The notes under the pieces were generated by a model. The model did not search any database, had not been told where the DNA came from, and was given only the letters and a program-made list of their open reading frames with translations. Shown here piece after piece: positions 16,743 to 25,411 of a stretch of 64,000 nucleotides of DNA. A program made the position numbers and the translations under genes. The stretch spans positions 248,001-312,000 of the forward strand of contig NC_021313.1 in the NCBI RefSeq assembly GCF_000403645.1. Reading direction: 5' to 3'. The stretch's first letter is position 1, and each line of letters starts with the position of its first letter. This DNA comes from Salinarchaeum sp. Harcht-Bsk1 (GTDB taxonomy: Archaea > Halobacteriota > Halobacteria > Halobacteriales > Salinarchaeaceae).

Positions 16743-18188
16743 TTAGCTCCCGTTCTCGCCGCTCTCGACGCCCATCGCCTCGAAGAGTTTGGTCTTGACC
16801 GCCTCTTCTGTGAGCTGGAGGAGCGTTTCGCGGTTGTCCTCGTTGACCTCGATGCCGGTGAAGATGCCGAGCGGGATGTCGGCGCTGGCCTGCGTGGAGT
16901 GACCGGCTGCCTCGCCCATCTCGCTGAAGGCGTCCTGGAGGACGCGGCCGATGTTCAGCCGGATGTCCTTCGAGCGGGCGGCGAGGTAGATGTTGTCGTC
17001 GGCGATGCCGAACACGGCGGTGGTGGTGATGCCCTCGAGATTGAGGAGGTGCTGGGCGGCCTGGGCGAGGGCCTCGCGGTCGGTGATGAAGCCAGCGTTC
17101 GAGACGAGGTGAGAGCCCTTGACCTCGCGGTTGGTGATCGCCTCCGCGAGCACGTCGAGCGTCTCGGGCGACATCGACGGCGACTCGACCTGTTCCAGCG
17201 TGTCGTGGTTCGCGAAGGGGTAGAGGTAGGCCGCTGCGGTGAGGTCCGCAGGGCTGGTGTCGCGTTTGAAGTCGAGCGTCTCGGCGCGGATGCCGTAGAG
17301 GAGCGCCGTCGCGACCTCCTCGTCGACGCTCATGTCGAACTCCTGAATGTACTTCGTCATGATCGTCGACGTCGAGGACATGTTCGGTCGCACGTCCACG
17401 AACGCCGCCTCGTGCTCGGAGTCGGCCTCGAAGTGATCGATCAGGATGTCGACATCGAAGTCGAAGGAATCGTCCGTCGCCTGTTCGTGATCGACGAACG
17501 CGAAGGTGTCGTACTCGTTACGCTCGACGTCGTCCCAGTCCAGGAGGTCGATCCCGAGGAGGTTGACGAACGCGCGATTCTCCTGGTGGCCCACCTCGCC
17601 GACGTAGATGATGTCGGCCTCGACGCCGACGTGCTCGGCGATGGCCTGGAGCGCGGCGGCGCTCGCGATGGAGTCGGGATCGGGATTGTCGTGGGTGACG
17701 ATCGCGACACGTGACTCGGAACCCGTGAGGACCTCTTCGAGTTTGGCAGCCTTGTGCTCGAGTTCGCCGGACTCCAGCGAGCGAAGCGCGAAGTCGGCGA
17801 TGACGTTGGAGGGGTTGATCACGACGTCGGCGCCGAGGTCCTCGAGTTCGTCGACGGCGACGGGGTCGCTCGCGCGGACGACGACGAAGGCGTCCCCGCT
17901 CTCGGCGCGGATGTTACGGACGGCCTCCTTGTTCGCCTCGACGTCGGAGGCCATGACGAGGACGACGTCCATCGACGCGACCTCCGCTGCCGTCTCCTCG
18001 TCCCGAATGTCCGCCGTGCGGGCGTTCAGGTCCTGGTCCCGGAGCGCCTCGACGCGGCCCTCGTCGCGGTCGATGATGAGCAGATCCTTGCCCTGCTCGG
18101 CGAGTTCCTCGGCGACGAGGTGGCCGACGCTGCCACACCCGAGGATGGCGTAGGTAGACATCGACGTGACGGTGACCCCGGTACTCAT
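16743..18188 (-). CDS. TrkA-N / DHH-DHHA1 phosphoesterase fusion
   Basis: A 481-residue protein with an N-terminal NAD-binding RCK/TrkA-N domain (about residues 11-140; ILGCGSVGHLVAEEL). A DHH phosphoesterase domain (about 155-330) and a DHHA1 domain (about 390-470) follow. DHH motifs seen are THDNPDPDSIAS (165-176), FVDHEQ (231-236) and ILIDHFEADS (248-257), so the usual DHH triplet reads D-H-F. Such proteins may hydrolyse small linear or cyclic nucleotides. A second start (MSTYAILG, 18161) nine codons in is equally possible. Confidence 0.88.
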   Translation of the reverse strand: MSTGVTVTSMSTYAILGCGSVGHLVAEELAEQGKDLLIIDRDEGRVEALRDQDLNARTADIRDEETAAEVASMDVVLVMASDVEANKEAVRNIRAESGDAFVVVRASDPVAVDELEDLGADVVINPSNVIADFALRSLESGELEHKAAKLEEVLTGSESRVAIVTHDNPDPDSIASAAALQAIAEHVGVEADIIYVGEVGHQENRAFVNLLGIDLLDWDDVERNEYDTFAFVDHEQATDDSFDFDVDILIDHFEADSEHEAAFVDVRPNMSSTSTIMTKYIQEFDMSVDEEVATALLYGIRAETLDFKRDTSPADLTAAAYLYPFANHDTLEQVESPSMSPETLDVLAEAITNREVKGSHLVSNAGFITDREALAQAAQHLLNLEGITTTAVFGIADDNIYLAARSKDIRLNIGRVLQDAFSEMGEAAGHSTQASADIPLGIFTGIEVNEDNRETLLQLTEEAVKTKLFEAMGVESGENGS

Positions 18189-18360
18189 GTGCGCCGTCGT
18201 ACCGTATCCGGCCCCTTAACGCTCCCGACCTTTCTCTCGGCGTGAAACACGCCGCAGGGAGCGAGTTCGTAAGGCTTCCGGCCGACGGAGCGAAGCCGAC
18301 TCCAGGAACGAACACTCCTCGAAGCGGGGCACCGGAACGTCCTGCCGCGACTTTCGAATC

Positions 18361-18371
18361 GAAATACATTT
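18361..18371 (+). promoter_or_regulatory. TATA-like box for the MFS gene
   Basis: The motif aaatacatttt is centred about 25 bases before the GTG at 18391. It supports that GTG as the start of a leaderless mRNA. Confidence 0.5.
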
Positions 18372-18390
18372 TCCCCGACGACAATCCCGG

Positions 18391-19671
18391 GTGGACGTGG
18401 ACGACGACAGACTGCAGTTCTGGGCACTCTACCTGACGCGCTTCGCGCAGGGATTCGGCTTTATCTCGCTGATCACGCTTCTGGGCCCCTACATCACGGA
18501 ACTCGACCCGCAGGCGACGACGATCCTCGGCGTCACGATCAGCGCCGGACTCATCATCGGGATGTTCACGACGGGGTTCACGCTCGCCCAGACCGTCGCA
18601 GTCGTGCCGCTCGCGTGGGCAGGCGACCGGTACGACAAGCGGACGGTCCTGCTGATCGTGCTCGCGCTCGGCACCGCGATCTACGCGCTCTTCCCGATGG
18701 TCGATTCGAGCGCCTCGTTCATCGCGATCCGAGGCTTGCAGGGCATCGCGGTGACCGGCGCAGGCCTGATGAGCCTCTCGCTGGTCGGCCAGATCGCCGA
18801 CGTTGGATCGCGGGCGAACGCGATCGGCAAGGCCAACGCAGCGAGCTTCGCCGCCTCGATCCTCGGCTCCGGCTCCGCGGGCGTGATCTACGACGCGTTC
18901 GGCTTCGCACCAGTATTCTACATCATCGTCGCGATGATGGCCGGCGCGTGGCTCGGCGTCTACACCTTCCTCGAACCCGACGAGACGCGGATCGAGGGGT
19001 TCCCATTCACCGATCTCGCCGTCAACCGCAAGATCGCGACGATCGCCGGCTTTCGGGCGCAGTACGCCGTCGCCGTGACGCTCGTCCGAACGTGGGTTCC
19101 GATCTACGCTGGGGTCTCCGTCGCCGAGGGCGGTCTCGCCGTCAGCGGGCTCGCGATCAGCCTCACCGTCATCGCCGAGAAGTTCACCAACATGCTCTGC
19201 CAGCCCGTCACCGGCCGCCTCTCCGACCGCGCCGGCCGTTCGGCGTTCGTCTTCGCGGGCGGTGGGGCCTACGGACTGATCGCGATCGCCATTCCCTCCG
19301 CGACCTGGATCGGCACGGCGATCGGCACCGAGGTTACACTGCCGCTCCTCGGTTCACTCCCCGCGGCGTACTTCCCCCTCGTGTTCTTCTCCGGGTTGCT
19401 CGGCATCGCCGACGCCTTCCGCGAACCTGCGAGCATGGCACTGTTCGCAGACGAGGGCGCCGGCGAGGGCGTCGCGTCGAGTTTCGGGATCCGCGAACTG
19501 ATCTGGCGACCCGGCAGCGTCGGCGCACCGCTGCTCGGCGGCTGGCTCATGACCGCCGTCGGTATGGACTGGGTGTTCTTCGTCGGCGGCGCGTTCGCGT
19601 TGACTGGCGCCGGAGCGTTCCTCGCTATTCTGGTCTGGGATCACGGAGCCGGTGCGCTGCAGGAGTGGTAA
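18391..19671 (+). CDS. MFS transporter
   Basis: A 426-residue major facilitator with about 12 hydrophobic segments. The signature loop between helices 2 and 3 is AWAGDRYDKRTVLL and an equivalent loop in the second half is GRLSDRAGRSAFVF, as in drug/metabolite antiporters. It is in the cytoplasmic membrane; the substrate is unknown. The start is GTG (18391), placed by the TATA box and by the short acidic N-terminus VDVDDDRLQFW before helix 1. The next feature downstream, in the same direction, is tRNA-Lys. Confidence 0.88.
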   Translation: MDVDDDRLQFWALYLTRFAQGFGFISLITLLGPYITELDPQATTILGVTISAGLIIGMFTTGFTLAQTVAVVPLAWAGDRYDKRTVLLIVLALGTAIYALFPMVDSSASFIAIRGLQGIAVTGAGLMSLSLVGQIADVGSRANAIGKANAASFAASILGSGSAGVIYDAFGFAPVFYIIVAMMAGAWLGVYTFLEPDETRIEGFPFTDLAVNRKIATIAGFRAQYAVAVTLVRTWVPIYAGVSVAEGGLAVSGLAISLTVIAEKFTNMLCQPVTGRLSDRAGRSAFVFAGGGAYGLIAIAIPSATWIGTAIGTEVTLPLLGSLPAAYFPLVFFSGLLGIADAFREPASMALFADEGAGEGVASSFGIRELIWRPGSVGAPLLGGWLMTAVGMDWVFFVGGAFALTGAGAFLAILVWDHGAGALQEW

Positions 19672-19678
19672 CGAAACG

Positions 19679-19687
19679 CCTTTACTT
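19679..19687 (+). promoter_or_regulatory. TATA-like box for tRNA-Lys
   Basis: The motif cctttactt lies about 28 bases before the first base of the tRNA, just after the MFS stop codon. Confidence 0.4.
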
Positions 19688-19710
19688 GCCAGCGGGAAAG
19701 CGGTGAGCGA

Positions 19711-19784
19711 GGGCCGGTAGCTCAGTTAGGGAGAGCGACGGACTCTTAATCCGTCGGTCGGGGGTTCAAATCCCTCCCGGCCCG
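19711..19784 (+). tRNA. tRNA-Lys (anticodon CTT)
   Basis: A complete 74-base cloverleaf. The acceptor GGGCCGG (19711-19717) pairs with CCGGCCC (19777-19783). The D stem is GCTC/GAGC and the anticodon stem ACGGA/TCCGT with loop CTCTTAA, so the anticodon is CTT at 19745-19747 (AAG codons). The T stem is GGGGG/CCCTC-type with loop TTCAAAT, and the discriminator is G at 19784. No intron and no encoded CCA are seen. The last 14 bases recur at 19980-19993. Confidence 0.97.
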
Positions 19785-19993
19785 TGGACTGAACCGCTGA
19801 GCGACGCGAACGGAGTGAGCGAGCGAAGCGGTGGGGGTACCGGGCGGGTGGGATTTGAAGCAGGGAGAGCGCAGTCTCGCGAGCGCAAGCGAGCGAGGAA
19901 GCGATCGACCGTGGTTCAAATCCCGAAAGACTCGCGGTGCTCGTCTTTCGACCTTCGCGATTCCCGCGGAATCGCTCAGTCCCTCCCGGCCCG
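19771..19993 (+). repeat. Duplicated tRNA-Lys 3' end (att-like pair) with about 200-bp insert
   Basis: The tRNA 3' terminus tccctcccggcccg (19771-19784) recurs exactly at 19980-19993, followed by ctcccac and a T-run that looks like the tRNA's original terminator. Within the insert, ggttcaaatccc of the T arm recurs at 19913-19924, and its inverse gggatttgaa is at 19850-19859. Direct repeats of a tRNA 3' end are the hallmark of site-specific integration, but no integrase gene is present. The insert may be a scar, a minimal remnant or a recombinational duplication. Confidence 0.7.
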
Positions 19994-20273
19994 CTCCCAC
20001 TTTTTACTCGTTTGGTTTCCTCACTCGCTCCCTGCGGTCGCTCGTTGCGGGAACCACTCCTCGCAAAACTTGGGAAAAACCACGTCGCTGCTCGCTCCGC
20101 TCGCAGCGAGTGAACCGCGCTCGCCTCGCTCGCGCGGACGATTCCCTGCACTGGGGCGCCTCCGCTGACGCTACAAATGTGTGCAACCTGAACTACTTGT
20201 GTAATCCTTCAAATTCACTTCCGCCGTGCTTTTATCGCGGAGATTCATCCCGGATCATCTGCTCGGATGCGGC
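19785..20273. other. Repeat-rich gap after tRNA-Lys
   Basis: No gene is supported. Beyond the att-like copy (19993) there are several palindromic words (gctcgctccgctcgcagcgag near 20090, cgctcgcctcgctcgcgcgg near 20118) and a cctcgcaaaacttgggaaaa segment near 20060. From memory, that segment recurs in haloarchaeal intergenic DNA. The right end becomes AT-richer (20170-20240), with cttttatcg about 45 bases before the next ATG. It looks like a mosaic of dispersed repeats. Confidence 0.5.
20001..20005 (+). terminator. T-run, probable original tRNA-Lys terminator
   Basis: Five consecutive T after ctcccac, directly following the second copy of the tRNA 3' end. Archaeal transcription commonly ends at such T-runs. 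Its place suggests the DNA between 19785 and 19993 was inserted between tRNA and terminator. Confidence 0.4.
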
Positions 20274-20822
20274 ATGGACCTCGAAACGGATCCGACCGAA
20301 ATCACGGAGGACGGCAGGTACTGGCTCAGGGCCCAGCGCGTGACGGGCTACCCGCGGATCGCACGGGACACGTACTTCCCGAAACACGGGGTGCAACGAC
20401 CCGCGGACGTCACCGAAGCCGACCTGCCGGAAACAGACGACGAAGCCGTCGCCGAACTCGATCGGGAGGCGCTCGCCGAGGGATACGTGAGCGGCAAGTG
20501 GCAGGTGATGGCCCCCGAGGAAGACGTGCCAGCGCTGTGGGCCGACGTCCTCGACGACATCGAGAAGGAAGTGATCTGGGACGCGAAAGTCGCCACGGCC
20601 CGGGGCTACGAGGAACTGCCTTACGACGAGTACGTGATCACCGTCTACACGCCGAACTACTTCGAGACGCACGACGTCGAGCGCGTCCGAGCACGGTTGC
20701 GCGAGGAACACGGAGTGGCGCGAGCACTCTCCTACAAACCCGACATCTACACCAGCAAGGGGATGGTCGACGAGAACGCCGACGAGTGGGGCCTCGAACG
20801 AGCCGCCAGATTCCGGGACTAG
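20274..20822 (+). CDS. Conserved protein, DUF1917/Bles03-like
   Basis: A 182-residue soluble acidic protein. Segments RYWLRAQRVTGYPR, SGKWQVMAPEEDVPALW and the C-terminal LSYKPDIYTSKGM resemble the DUF1917/BLES03 family, which in haloarchaea is sometimes annotated as a putative phosphothreonine lyase domain protein. I see no proof of that activity in the sequence. The conserved YKPDIYT and SGKW motifs suggest phosphate or RNA-cap-like ligand binding, as in eIF4E-fold relatives. The ATG at 20274 is chosen over an in-frame codon 16 residues upstream. Confidence 0.7.
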   Translation: MDLETDPTEITEDGRYWLRAQRVTGYPRIARDTYFPKHGVQRPADVTEADLPETDDEAVAELDREALAEGYVSGKWQVMAPEEDVPALWADVLDDIEKEVIWDAKVATARGYEELPYDEYVITVYTPNYFETHDVERVRARLREEHGVARALSYKPDIYTSKGMVDENADEWGLERAARFRD

Positions 20823-20916
20823 CGCTTCCAGCCGGGAGTGCACGTCGAAATACCGCTCCCGGCGACGTGCGCAGAAACCGCCACGTTTTCCGGGCCTCCC
20901 CGAACAGTCCCGGGTA

Positions 20917-22023
20917 ATGGTCGATCTCGCCACCGCTATCAGACTGGTCGCTGGCGTCGGCCTGCTGCTCGGCAATGGCTTCTTCGTCACGACGGAGTTC
21001 GCCTTGACCCGGGTGCGTCAGTTCGACGAGTCGGAGTTCGAGGGGCGGGGGCTCGAGCTGGCCTGGGAGATGACCGAAAAGCTCGAGATCTACCTATCGG
21101 GCTGTCAGGTCGGCATCACGATCTGTTCGGTCGGTCTGGGATTCGTCGCAGAGCCCGCGGTGGCGGCGGTGCTCGACCCGGTGCTCCACGAAATCGGGCT
21201 GACCAGTCCGAGCGGTGCGGGCCACAGTGCGCTCGCAGTCGGTACCTCGCTCGCGATCATCAACCTCCTGCACGTGATCGTCGGCGAGCAGGCGCCGACC
21301 TACCTCGGCATCGAGCGGACGAAGTTCGTCGCGCAGTATGGCGCACCAGTCCTCTTCGCGTGGACGAAGGTCATGTCGCCGGTCATCCTGCTCTCCGACC
21401 GCGTCGCGAAGGGCCTCCTCGGCCTGTTCGGCGTCGAGATCGGACGCTCCTGGACCGAAGAAGAGCTGGAGGAAGGGGAGGAGGGAGCGATGACCCGCGG
21501 GGAGCTCCGGCGCCGTATGGGCGACGCGCTGTCCCAGGTCGAGGACCTGCCACCGGAACGTCGGGAGGAGGTCCTCGGCGCGCTGGACATCGGCACGATC
21601 GAAGTCGAGGATATCATGATCGACGAGTCGGAGATCCTCGCGGTGAGCACGGCGGACCCCCTCGAGACGAACCTGGAACGCATAGCCGAATCGCCGCACG
21701 TCCGCTTCCCTGTCGTCGGCGAGTCGCTCGACGACTTCCGTGGGGTTCTGTACACGCCGCTGGTGCTCCGCCACCTGGAGGAGCTACAGGAAGGGACCCT
21801 GGACCTCGAGGAACTCGCGACGCCACCGATGACGGTCTCGCCCGAAGCGACCGTCGCGGCACTGATCGATCAGTTCCAGCGTGAGAACCAGGAGCTGGCG
21901 TTCGTCACCGAACCGACCGACGCGGACGGTGACGATCGCGTTCTCGGACTGGTCACTGCGACCGACGCGTTCGAGCAGATCACGGGCGATCTCGAAGATC
22001 CGATGGACGTCCAGCAGTCCTGA
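20917..22023 (+). CDS. CNNM/CBS-domain membrane protein (hemolysin-type, CorC-like)
   Basis: A 368-residue protein with an N-terminal CNNM (DUF21) domain of three to four membrane helices (about residues 1-150; LLLGNGFFVTTEFALTRVRQ, SGCQVGITICSVGLGFVAEPAV). Two cytoplasmic CBS domains follow (about 230-290 and 300-355; MIDESEILAVS ... VLGLVTATDAFEQI). Family members export or transport magnesium, or sense ATP-Mg. It lacks the CorC_HlyC C-terminal domain. It is alone on its strand, 74 bases before tmcA. Confidence 0.9.
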   Translation: MVDLATAIRLVAGVGLLLGNGFFVTTEFALTRVRQFDESEFEGRGLELAWEMTEKLEIYLSGCQVGITICSVGLGFVAEPAVAAVLDPVLHEIGLTSPSGAGHSALAVGTSLAIINLLHVIVGEQAPTYLGIERTKFVAQYGAPVLFAWTKVMSPVILLSDRVAKGLLGLFGVEIGRSWTEEELEEGEEGAMTRGELRRRMGDALSQVEDLPPERREEVLGALDIGTIEVEDIMIDESEILAVSTADPLETNLERIAESPHVRFPVVGESLDDFRGVLYTPLVLRHLEELQEGTLDLEELATPPMTVSPEATVAALIDQFQRENQELAFVTEPTDADGDDRVLGLVTATDAFEQITGDLEDPMDVQQS

Positions 22024-22097
22024 GTGACGGCGCCAGTCCCGGCGAGTCCGATCCCGCCGGGAGAAAACCCCTTGTGGCTCCCCCGAGAGGAACGGGT

Positions 22098-24572
22098 ATG
22101 GACCTCGCGGCACTCGCGCGATCGCTTCGATCCGAGGCAGAGCGGTCGGAAGAGCGCCGCGGCATCGTACTCGCCGGGGAGCGGGAGGCCGGGCTCGAAG
22201 CGGCCCGACTCGTCCTCGGCGCCGCGGAGATCGAGTTCGGCGACGTGACCGTCGTCGGGCCGCCGAATCAGCTCCCCGCGGACACCGTCTCGACCAACCG
22301 CGCCGACAAACTCCTCGGGACGACGAAAGACGCTGTCGTGCTCGACGCTCACGAGGAACTCCGCCCGAACGCCGTCGGACAGGTGGTCGGCGCCGTCGAC
22401 GGCGGCGGACTGTTCGTGGTGCTCGCGCCACCGCTCTCTCAGTGGGCCGAGCGCCGCGACGGCTTCGACGAACGGCTCGCCGTCCCACCGTTCGAGCGCC
22501 GGGACGTGGGGGGACGGTTCAAACGCCGATTCCTCGAACGGCTGCAAGTCCACCGCGGCATCGCGATCGTTGACGTCGACGGCGAGTGGGTCGAGGACGA
22601 CGGGCTGACAGATCCGGCGCCACGGCTGGAAGACGGTCGGAGCCGGCGGGGGCCGCCCAAGGAGTCCACGTTCCCACCGAGCGTCTACGACCGCTGCCTG
22701 ACGGGAGATCAGGCAGCAGCAGTCGGTGCCTTCGAGGTGCTGAATCCCACCGACACGCGAGCAACCGACCCCCGTGCCATCGTCCTCGAGGCCGACCGGG
22801 GTCGCGGAAAGTCCAGCACAGCAGGGCTCGCTGCGGGTGCCCTCGCTGTGGACGGAGCGGACGTACTGGTGACCGCGCCACAGTACGACGCCGCGGCGGC
22901 GATCTTCGAGCGTGCAGCGGAGGTGCTGGCAGACCTCGACGTCGCTGTCGACTCCGACGGCGAGCCACCGAAGGAACTGCGAGTCGGCCGAGATCCGGAC
23001 GACACCGACGACGAGCGTGAATCGGCCTCGGGACACGTCCGGTTTCGCACTCCCAGCGATGCGGTGGAAGTAGCAGGCGACGCAGACCTGGTGATCGTCG
23101 ACGAGGCGGCGGCACTGCCGGTCGCGCGCCTCGAAGCGTTCCTCGCCGCGGACCGCGTCGCGTTCGCGACGACGATCCACGGGTACGAGGGCGCCGGCAG
23201 AGGCTTCTCGGTCCGGTTCCGCGACCGTCTCGCGGAGAGCCGGCACGACGTGGACGAGGTCAGACTCGACGAGCCGATCCGCTACGCGGCCGGCGATCCG
23301 ATCGAGGCCTGGGCGTTCGACGCACTCCTGCTCGACGCCCGACCCGCCGTCGATCAGGTCGTCGAAGACGCGACGCCGGGGAGCGTGGAGTACCGCCGGC
23401 TCCCACCCGAGGACCTCCTCGCCGACGAGCACCTCCTGCGAGAGGCGTTCGGCCTCCTCGTGCTCGCTCACTACCGGACCGAGCCGGACGACCTCGCCAG
23501 GTTACTCGACGCGCCGAACGTCGCCGTCCGTGCGCTCGTCCAGGACGGCCACGTCGCAGCCGTCGCGCTCCTCGCACGCGAAGGCGGACTCGGACCGGAC
23601 CGCCGCGCCGCGATGTACGACGGCGAGCGCATCCGCGGCCACATGCTCCCCGACGTCTTCACGAGCCAACTCCGGGACGAGCGCGCTGCGATCCCAGTCG
23701 GGGCTCGCGTCCTCCGCATCGCGACCCACCCGGCCGCCAGACGGCGGGGCCTCGGCTCGCGGCTTCTCGCTCGCTTGCGGACCGAGGCGACCGACGGATT
23801 ACCGGAGTGGAACGGGGCGCCCCGGCCCGCAGAAGCGTCCGACCGCGACGGGCTCGACTGGCTCGGCGTCGGCTACGGCGCGACGCCCGATCTCCTGCGG
23901 TTCTGGGCGAGCTGTGGCTACCGGACGGTCCACCTCGCGACCACCCGGAACGATCGCAGCGGCGAGTACTCCGCGCTGATGGTCGATCCGATCTCCGAAG
24001 CTGGGCAGGAGCTGCACGATCGAACGGCTCGACGGTTCGGCGGGCGAATCGGCGACGTACTTGGAGACGCCCTAGACGACGCGGAGCCGGACGTGGTTCG
24101 GGCCGCGCTTAGCGCGACAGACGCGACGGCGGCCCCACCGCTCAACCTGACCGACTGGGAGTGGCGGGTCGTCGCGAGTGCGGCGTACGGCCCAGGGCTC
24201 GCCGACGTGGCACCCGGACCCTTCCGCTCACTCGCAGCGAGACACCTGATCGACCCGCTCGATCCGGAGGCGCTGGACGACACAGGCGAGCGGCTGCTCG
24301 TCCGGAAAGCGCTCCAGTCCTGGGACTGGGACGCCGTCGCGTCCGACGTGGGGTATCACTCCACCGGCATGGCGATGCGGGACTACGGCGACGCCTTCGA
24401 GCCGCTCGTCTCCCTGTACGGGACCGACGTCGCGCTGGAAGAGCGGGCTCGGTACGTCGAAGCCGACGAGACGCCGGCGCTGGAGGGCGAGACGCTTCCG
24501 GGGAGCGGCGCGAATGCTGACGAACCAGGTACAGCGGAGCAGCATCTCGACGAGCCTGACGACGGCGCCTGA
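22098..24572 (+). CDS. tmcA: tRNA(Met) cytidine acetyltransferase TmcA
   Basis: An 824-residue enzyme that uses ATP and acetyl-CoA to make N4-acetylcytidine; archaeal TmcA modifies tRNAs and rRNA. It has an N-terminal TmcA_N domain, a helicase-like module with Walker A (EADRGRGKSS, about residues 232-241) and Walker B DEAAALPV, and a GNAT acetyltransferase domain (IATHPAARRRGLGSRLLARL). A tRNA-binding C-terminal domain follows. The start at 22098 begins MDLAALARSL. The C-terminal tail beyond about residue 800 is acidic and variable. The order with kptA, convergent here, groups two tRNA-processing genes. Confidence 0.95.
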   Translation: MDLAALARSLRSEAERSEERRGIVLAGEREAGLEAARLVLGAAEIEFGDVTVVGPPNQLPADTVSTNRADKLLGTTKDAVVLDAHEELRPNAVGQVVGAVDGGGLFVVLAPPLSQWAERRDGFDERLAVPPFERRDVGGRFKRRFLERLQVHRGIAIVDVDGEWVEDDGLTDPAPRLEDGRSRRGPPKESTFPPSVYDRCLTGDQAAAVGAFEVLNPTDTRATDPRAIVLEADRGRGKSSTAGLAAGALAVDGADVLVTAPQYDAAAAIFERAAEVLADLDVAVDSDGEPPKELRVGRDPDDTDDERESASGHVRFRTPSDAVEVAGDADLVIVDEAAALPVARLEAFLAADRVAFATTIHGYEGAGRGFSVRFRDRLAESRHDVDEVRLDEPIRYAAGDPIEAWAFDALLLDARPAVDQVVEDATPGSVEYRRLPPEDLLADEHLLREAFGLLVLAHYRTEPDDLARLLDAPNVAVRALVQDGHVAAVALLAREGGLGPDRRAAMYDGERIRGHMLPDVFTSQLRDERAAIPVGARVLRIATHPAARRRGLGSRLLARLRTEATDGLPEWNGAPRPAEASDRDGLDWLGVGYGATPDLLRFWASCGYRTVHLATTRNDRSGEYSALMVDPISEAGQELHDRTARRFGGRIGDVLGDALDDAEPDVVRAALSATDATAAPPLNLTDWEWRVVASAAYGPGLADVAPGPFRSLAARHLIDPLDPEALDDTGERLLVRKALQSWDWDAVASDVGYHSTGMAMRDYGDAFEPLVSLYGTDVALEERARYVEADETPALEGETLPGSGANADEPGTAEQHLDEPDDGA

Positions 24573-24651
24573 TCGAGGGCTGCTGAGCGAACACTGTCAA
24601 GCGAATGCAGTCGAACGAGAAACGGCGAGCGACAACTGCCGAGCGATTCGA

Positions 24652-25281
24652 TCAGTCCCGCCGCTCGACGTACTCCGGTGGAACCCGATCGGCGGTGAAG
24701 ACGCCGTTCCCTCGCTTCGTGATTCGATGGCCCTTGGCGACCATGCCGGCCGCGTCCACCCGCAGCACTTCCGGATCCGCCGCGTGGCGAGCGCCGACCT
24801 CGACCGCTTCGGCGACCGAGCCCGAGAGGTGAACGAGTTGCCGAGACATCGGCCGGATTCCCTCCGACAGGATCGCCTCCACAGAGTCGGGTGCAGTCCC
24901 GTGGTAGAGCACGTCCGGAATTGGCGCGTCGCTGGGTTCCAGTTCGACCGGGACGGAGTGACCGTACGCGGCTCGGACCCGGTCGTCGTCCACTTCGAAG
25001 CGTCCCTTCGGATCGGTGGCGACCACTGCAGCAACCGCGGCGTCGTCGGCCCAGTCGTACTGGCGTCGGGCCGCGTCGACGAGGCCAGGCCGGGCGGTCC
25101 AGCCGCGCTCGTCGAGATCGATCCCCGCGTCGTCGGGAAAGTGTCGGAGCGCGCCGCTCAGGTACTTCGAGAGGCGACGTCGGCGCTCGGCGTCGATGAC
25201 TGGCTCACCGACGTTACCACAGACCGGACAGCGATCTCCCTCGTGAAACCCGTGCGACGAGCAGCGACGAACCTCGGGCAC
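24652..25281 (-). CDS. kptA: RNA 2'-phosphotransferase (Tpt1/KptA)
   Basis: A 209-residue NAD-dependent enzyme that removes the splice-junction 2'-phosphate from RNA. An N-terminal zinc ribbon (CSSHGFHEGDRCPVCG) precedes the KptA domain. The RNA-binding LSKYLSGALRH, VLYHGTAPDSVEAILSEGI and RQLVHLSG motifs include the conserved Arg/His residues of the family. The length, with the extra zinc ribbon, fits archaeal members. Upstream on the same strand lies a 24-bp tandem repeat, placing that array in its promoter region. Confidence 0.93.
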   Translation of the reverse strand: MPEVRRCSSHGFHEGDRCPVCGNVGEPVIDAERRRRLSKYLSGALRHFPDDAGIDLDERGWTARPGLVDAARRQYDWADDAAVAAVVATDPKGRFEVDDDRVRAAYGHSVPVELEPSDAPIPDVLYHGTAPDSVEAILSEGIRPMSRQLVHLSGSVAEAVEVGARHAADPEVLRVDAAGMVAKGHRITKRGNGVFTADRVPPEYVERRD

Positions 25282-25310
25282 GGACGAGGGTTCGTGAGAG
25301 CGAGCAAAAA

Positions 25311-25406
25311 GGAGCGGGAAAAGGAGCCCGGAAAGGAGCGGGAAAAGGAGCCCGGAAAGGAGCGGGAAAAGGAGCCCGGAAAGGAGCGGGAAAAGGAGCG
25401 GGAAGA
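25311..25406. repeat. 24-bp tandem repeat, four copies
   Basis: Three perfect units (25311-25334, 25335-25358, 25359-25382), each a ggagcgggaaaa half and a ggagcccggaaa half, plus a variant copy at 25383-25406. It lies entirely between the aldolase stop and the kptA start, both on the minus strand. On that strand it presents alternating C-rich and T-rich runs (cccgctcctttt). The 24-bp period is a multiple of three, so a plus-strand frame translates as (KEREKEPG)n, but no gene is supported there. Confidence 0.95.
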
Positions 25407-25411
25407 GGCAG

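Noticed and set aside
19850-19924. A second tRNA gene after tRNA-Lys
   Set aside because: Only T-arm fragments (ttcaaatccc and its inverse) are present; no acceptor, D or anticodon arm can be folded.
21870-23471. 533-residue minus-strand frame over tmcA and the CNNM gene
   Set aside because: Shadow of genes with clear Walker and CBS motifs.
25311-25406. CRISPR array
   Set aside because: The units are directly adjacent with no spacers; the same holds for the arrays at 10146-10254 and 37447-37550. No cas genes are present.
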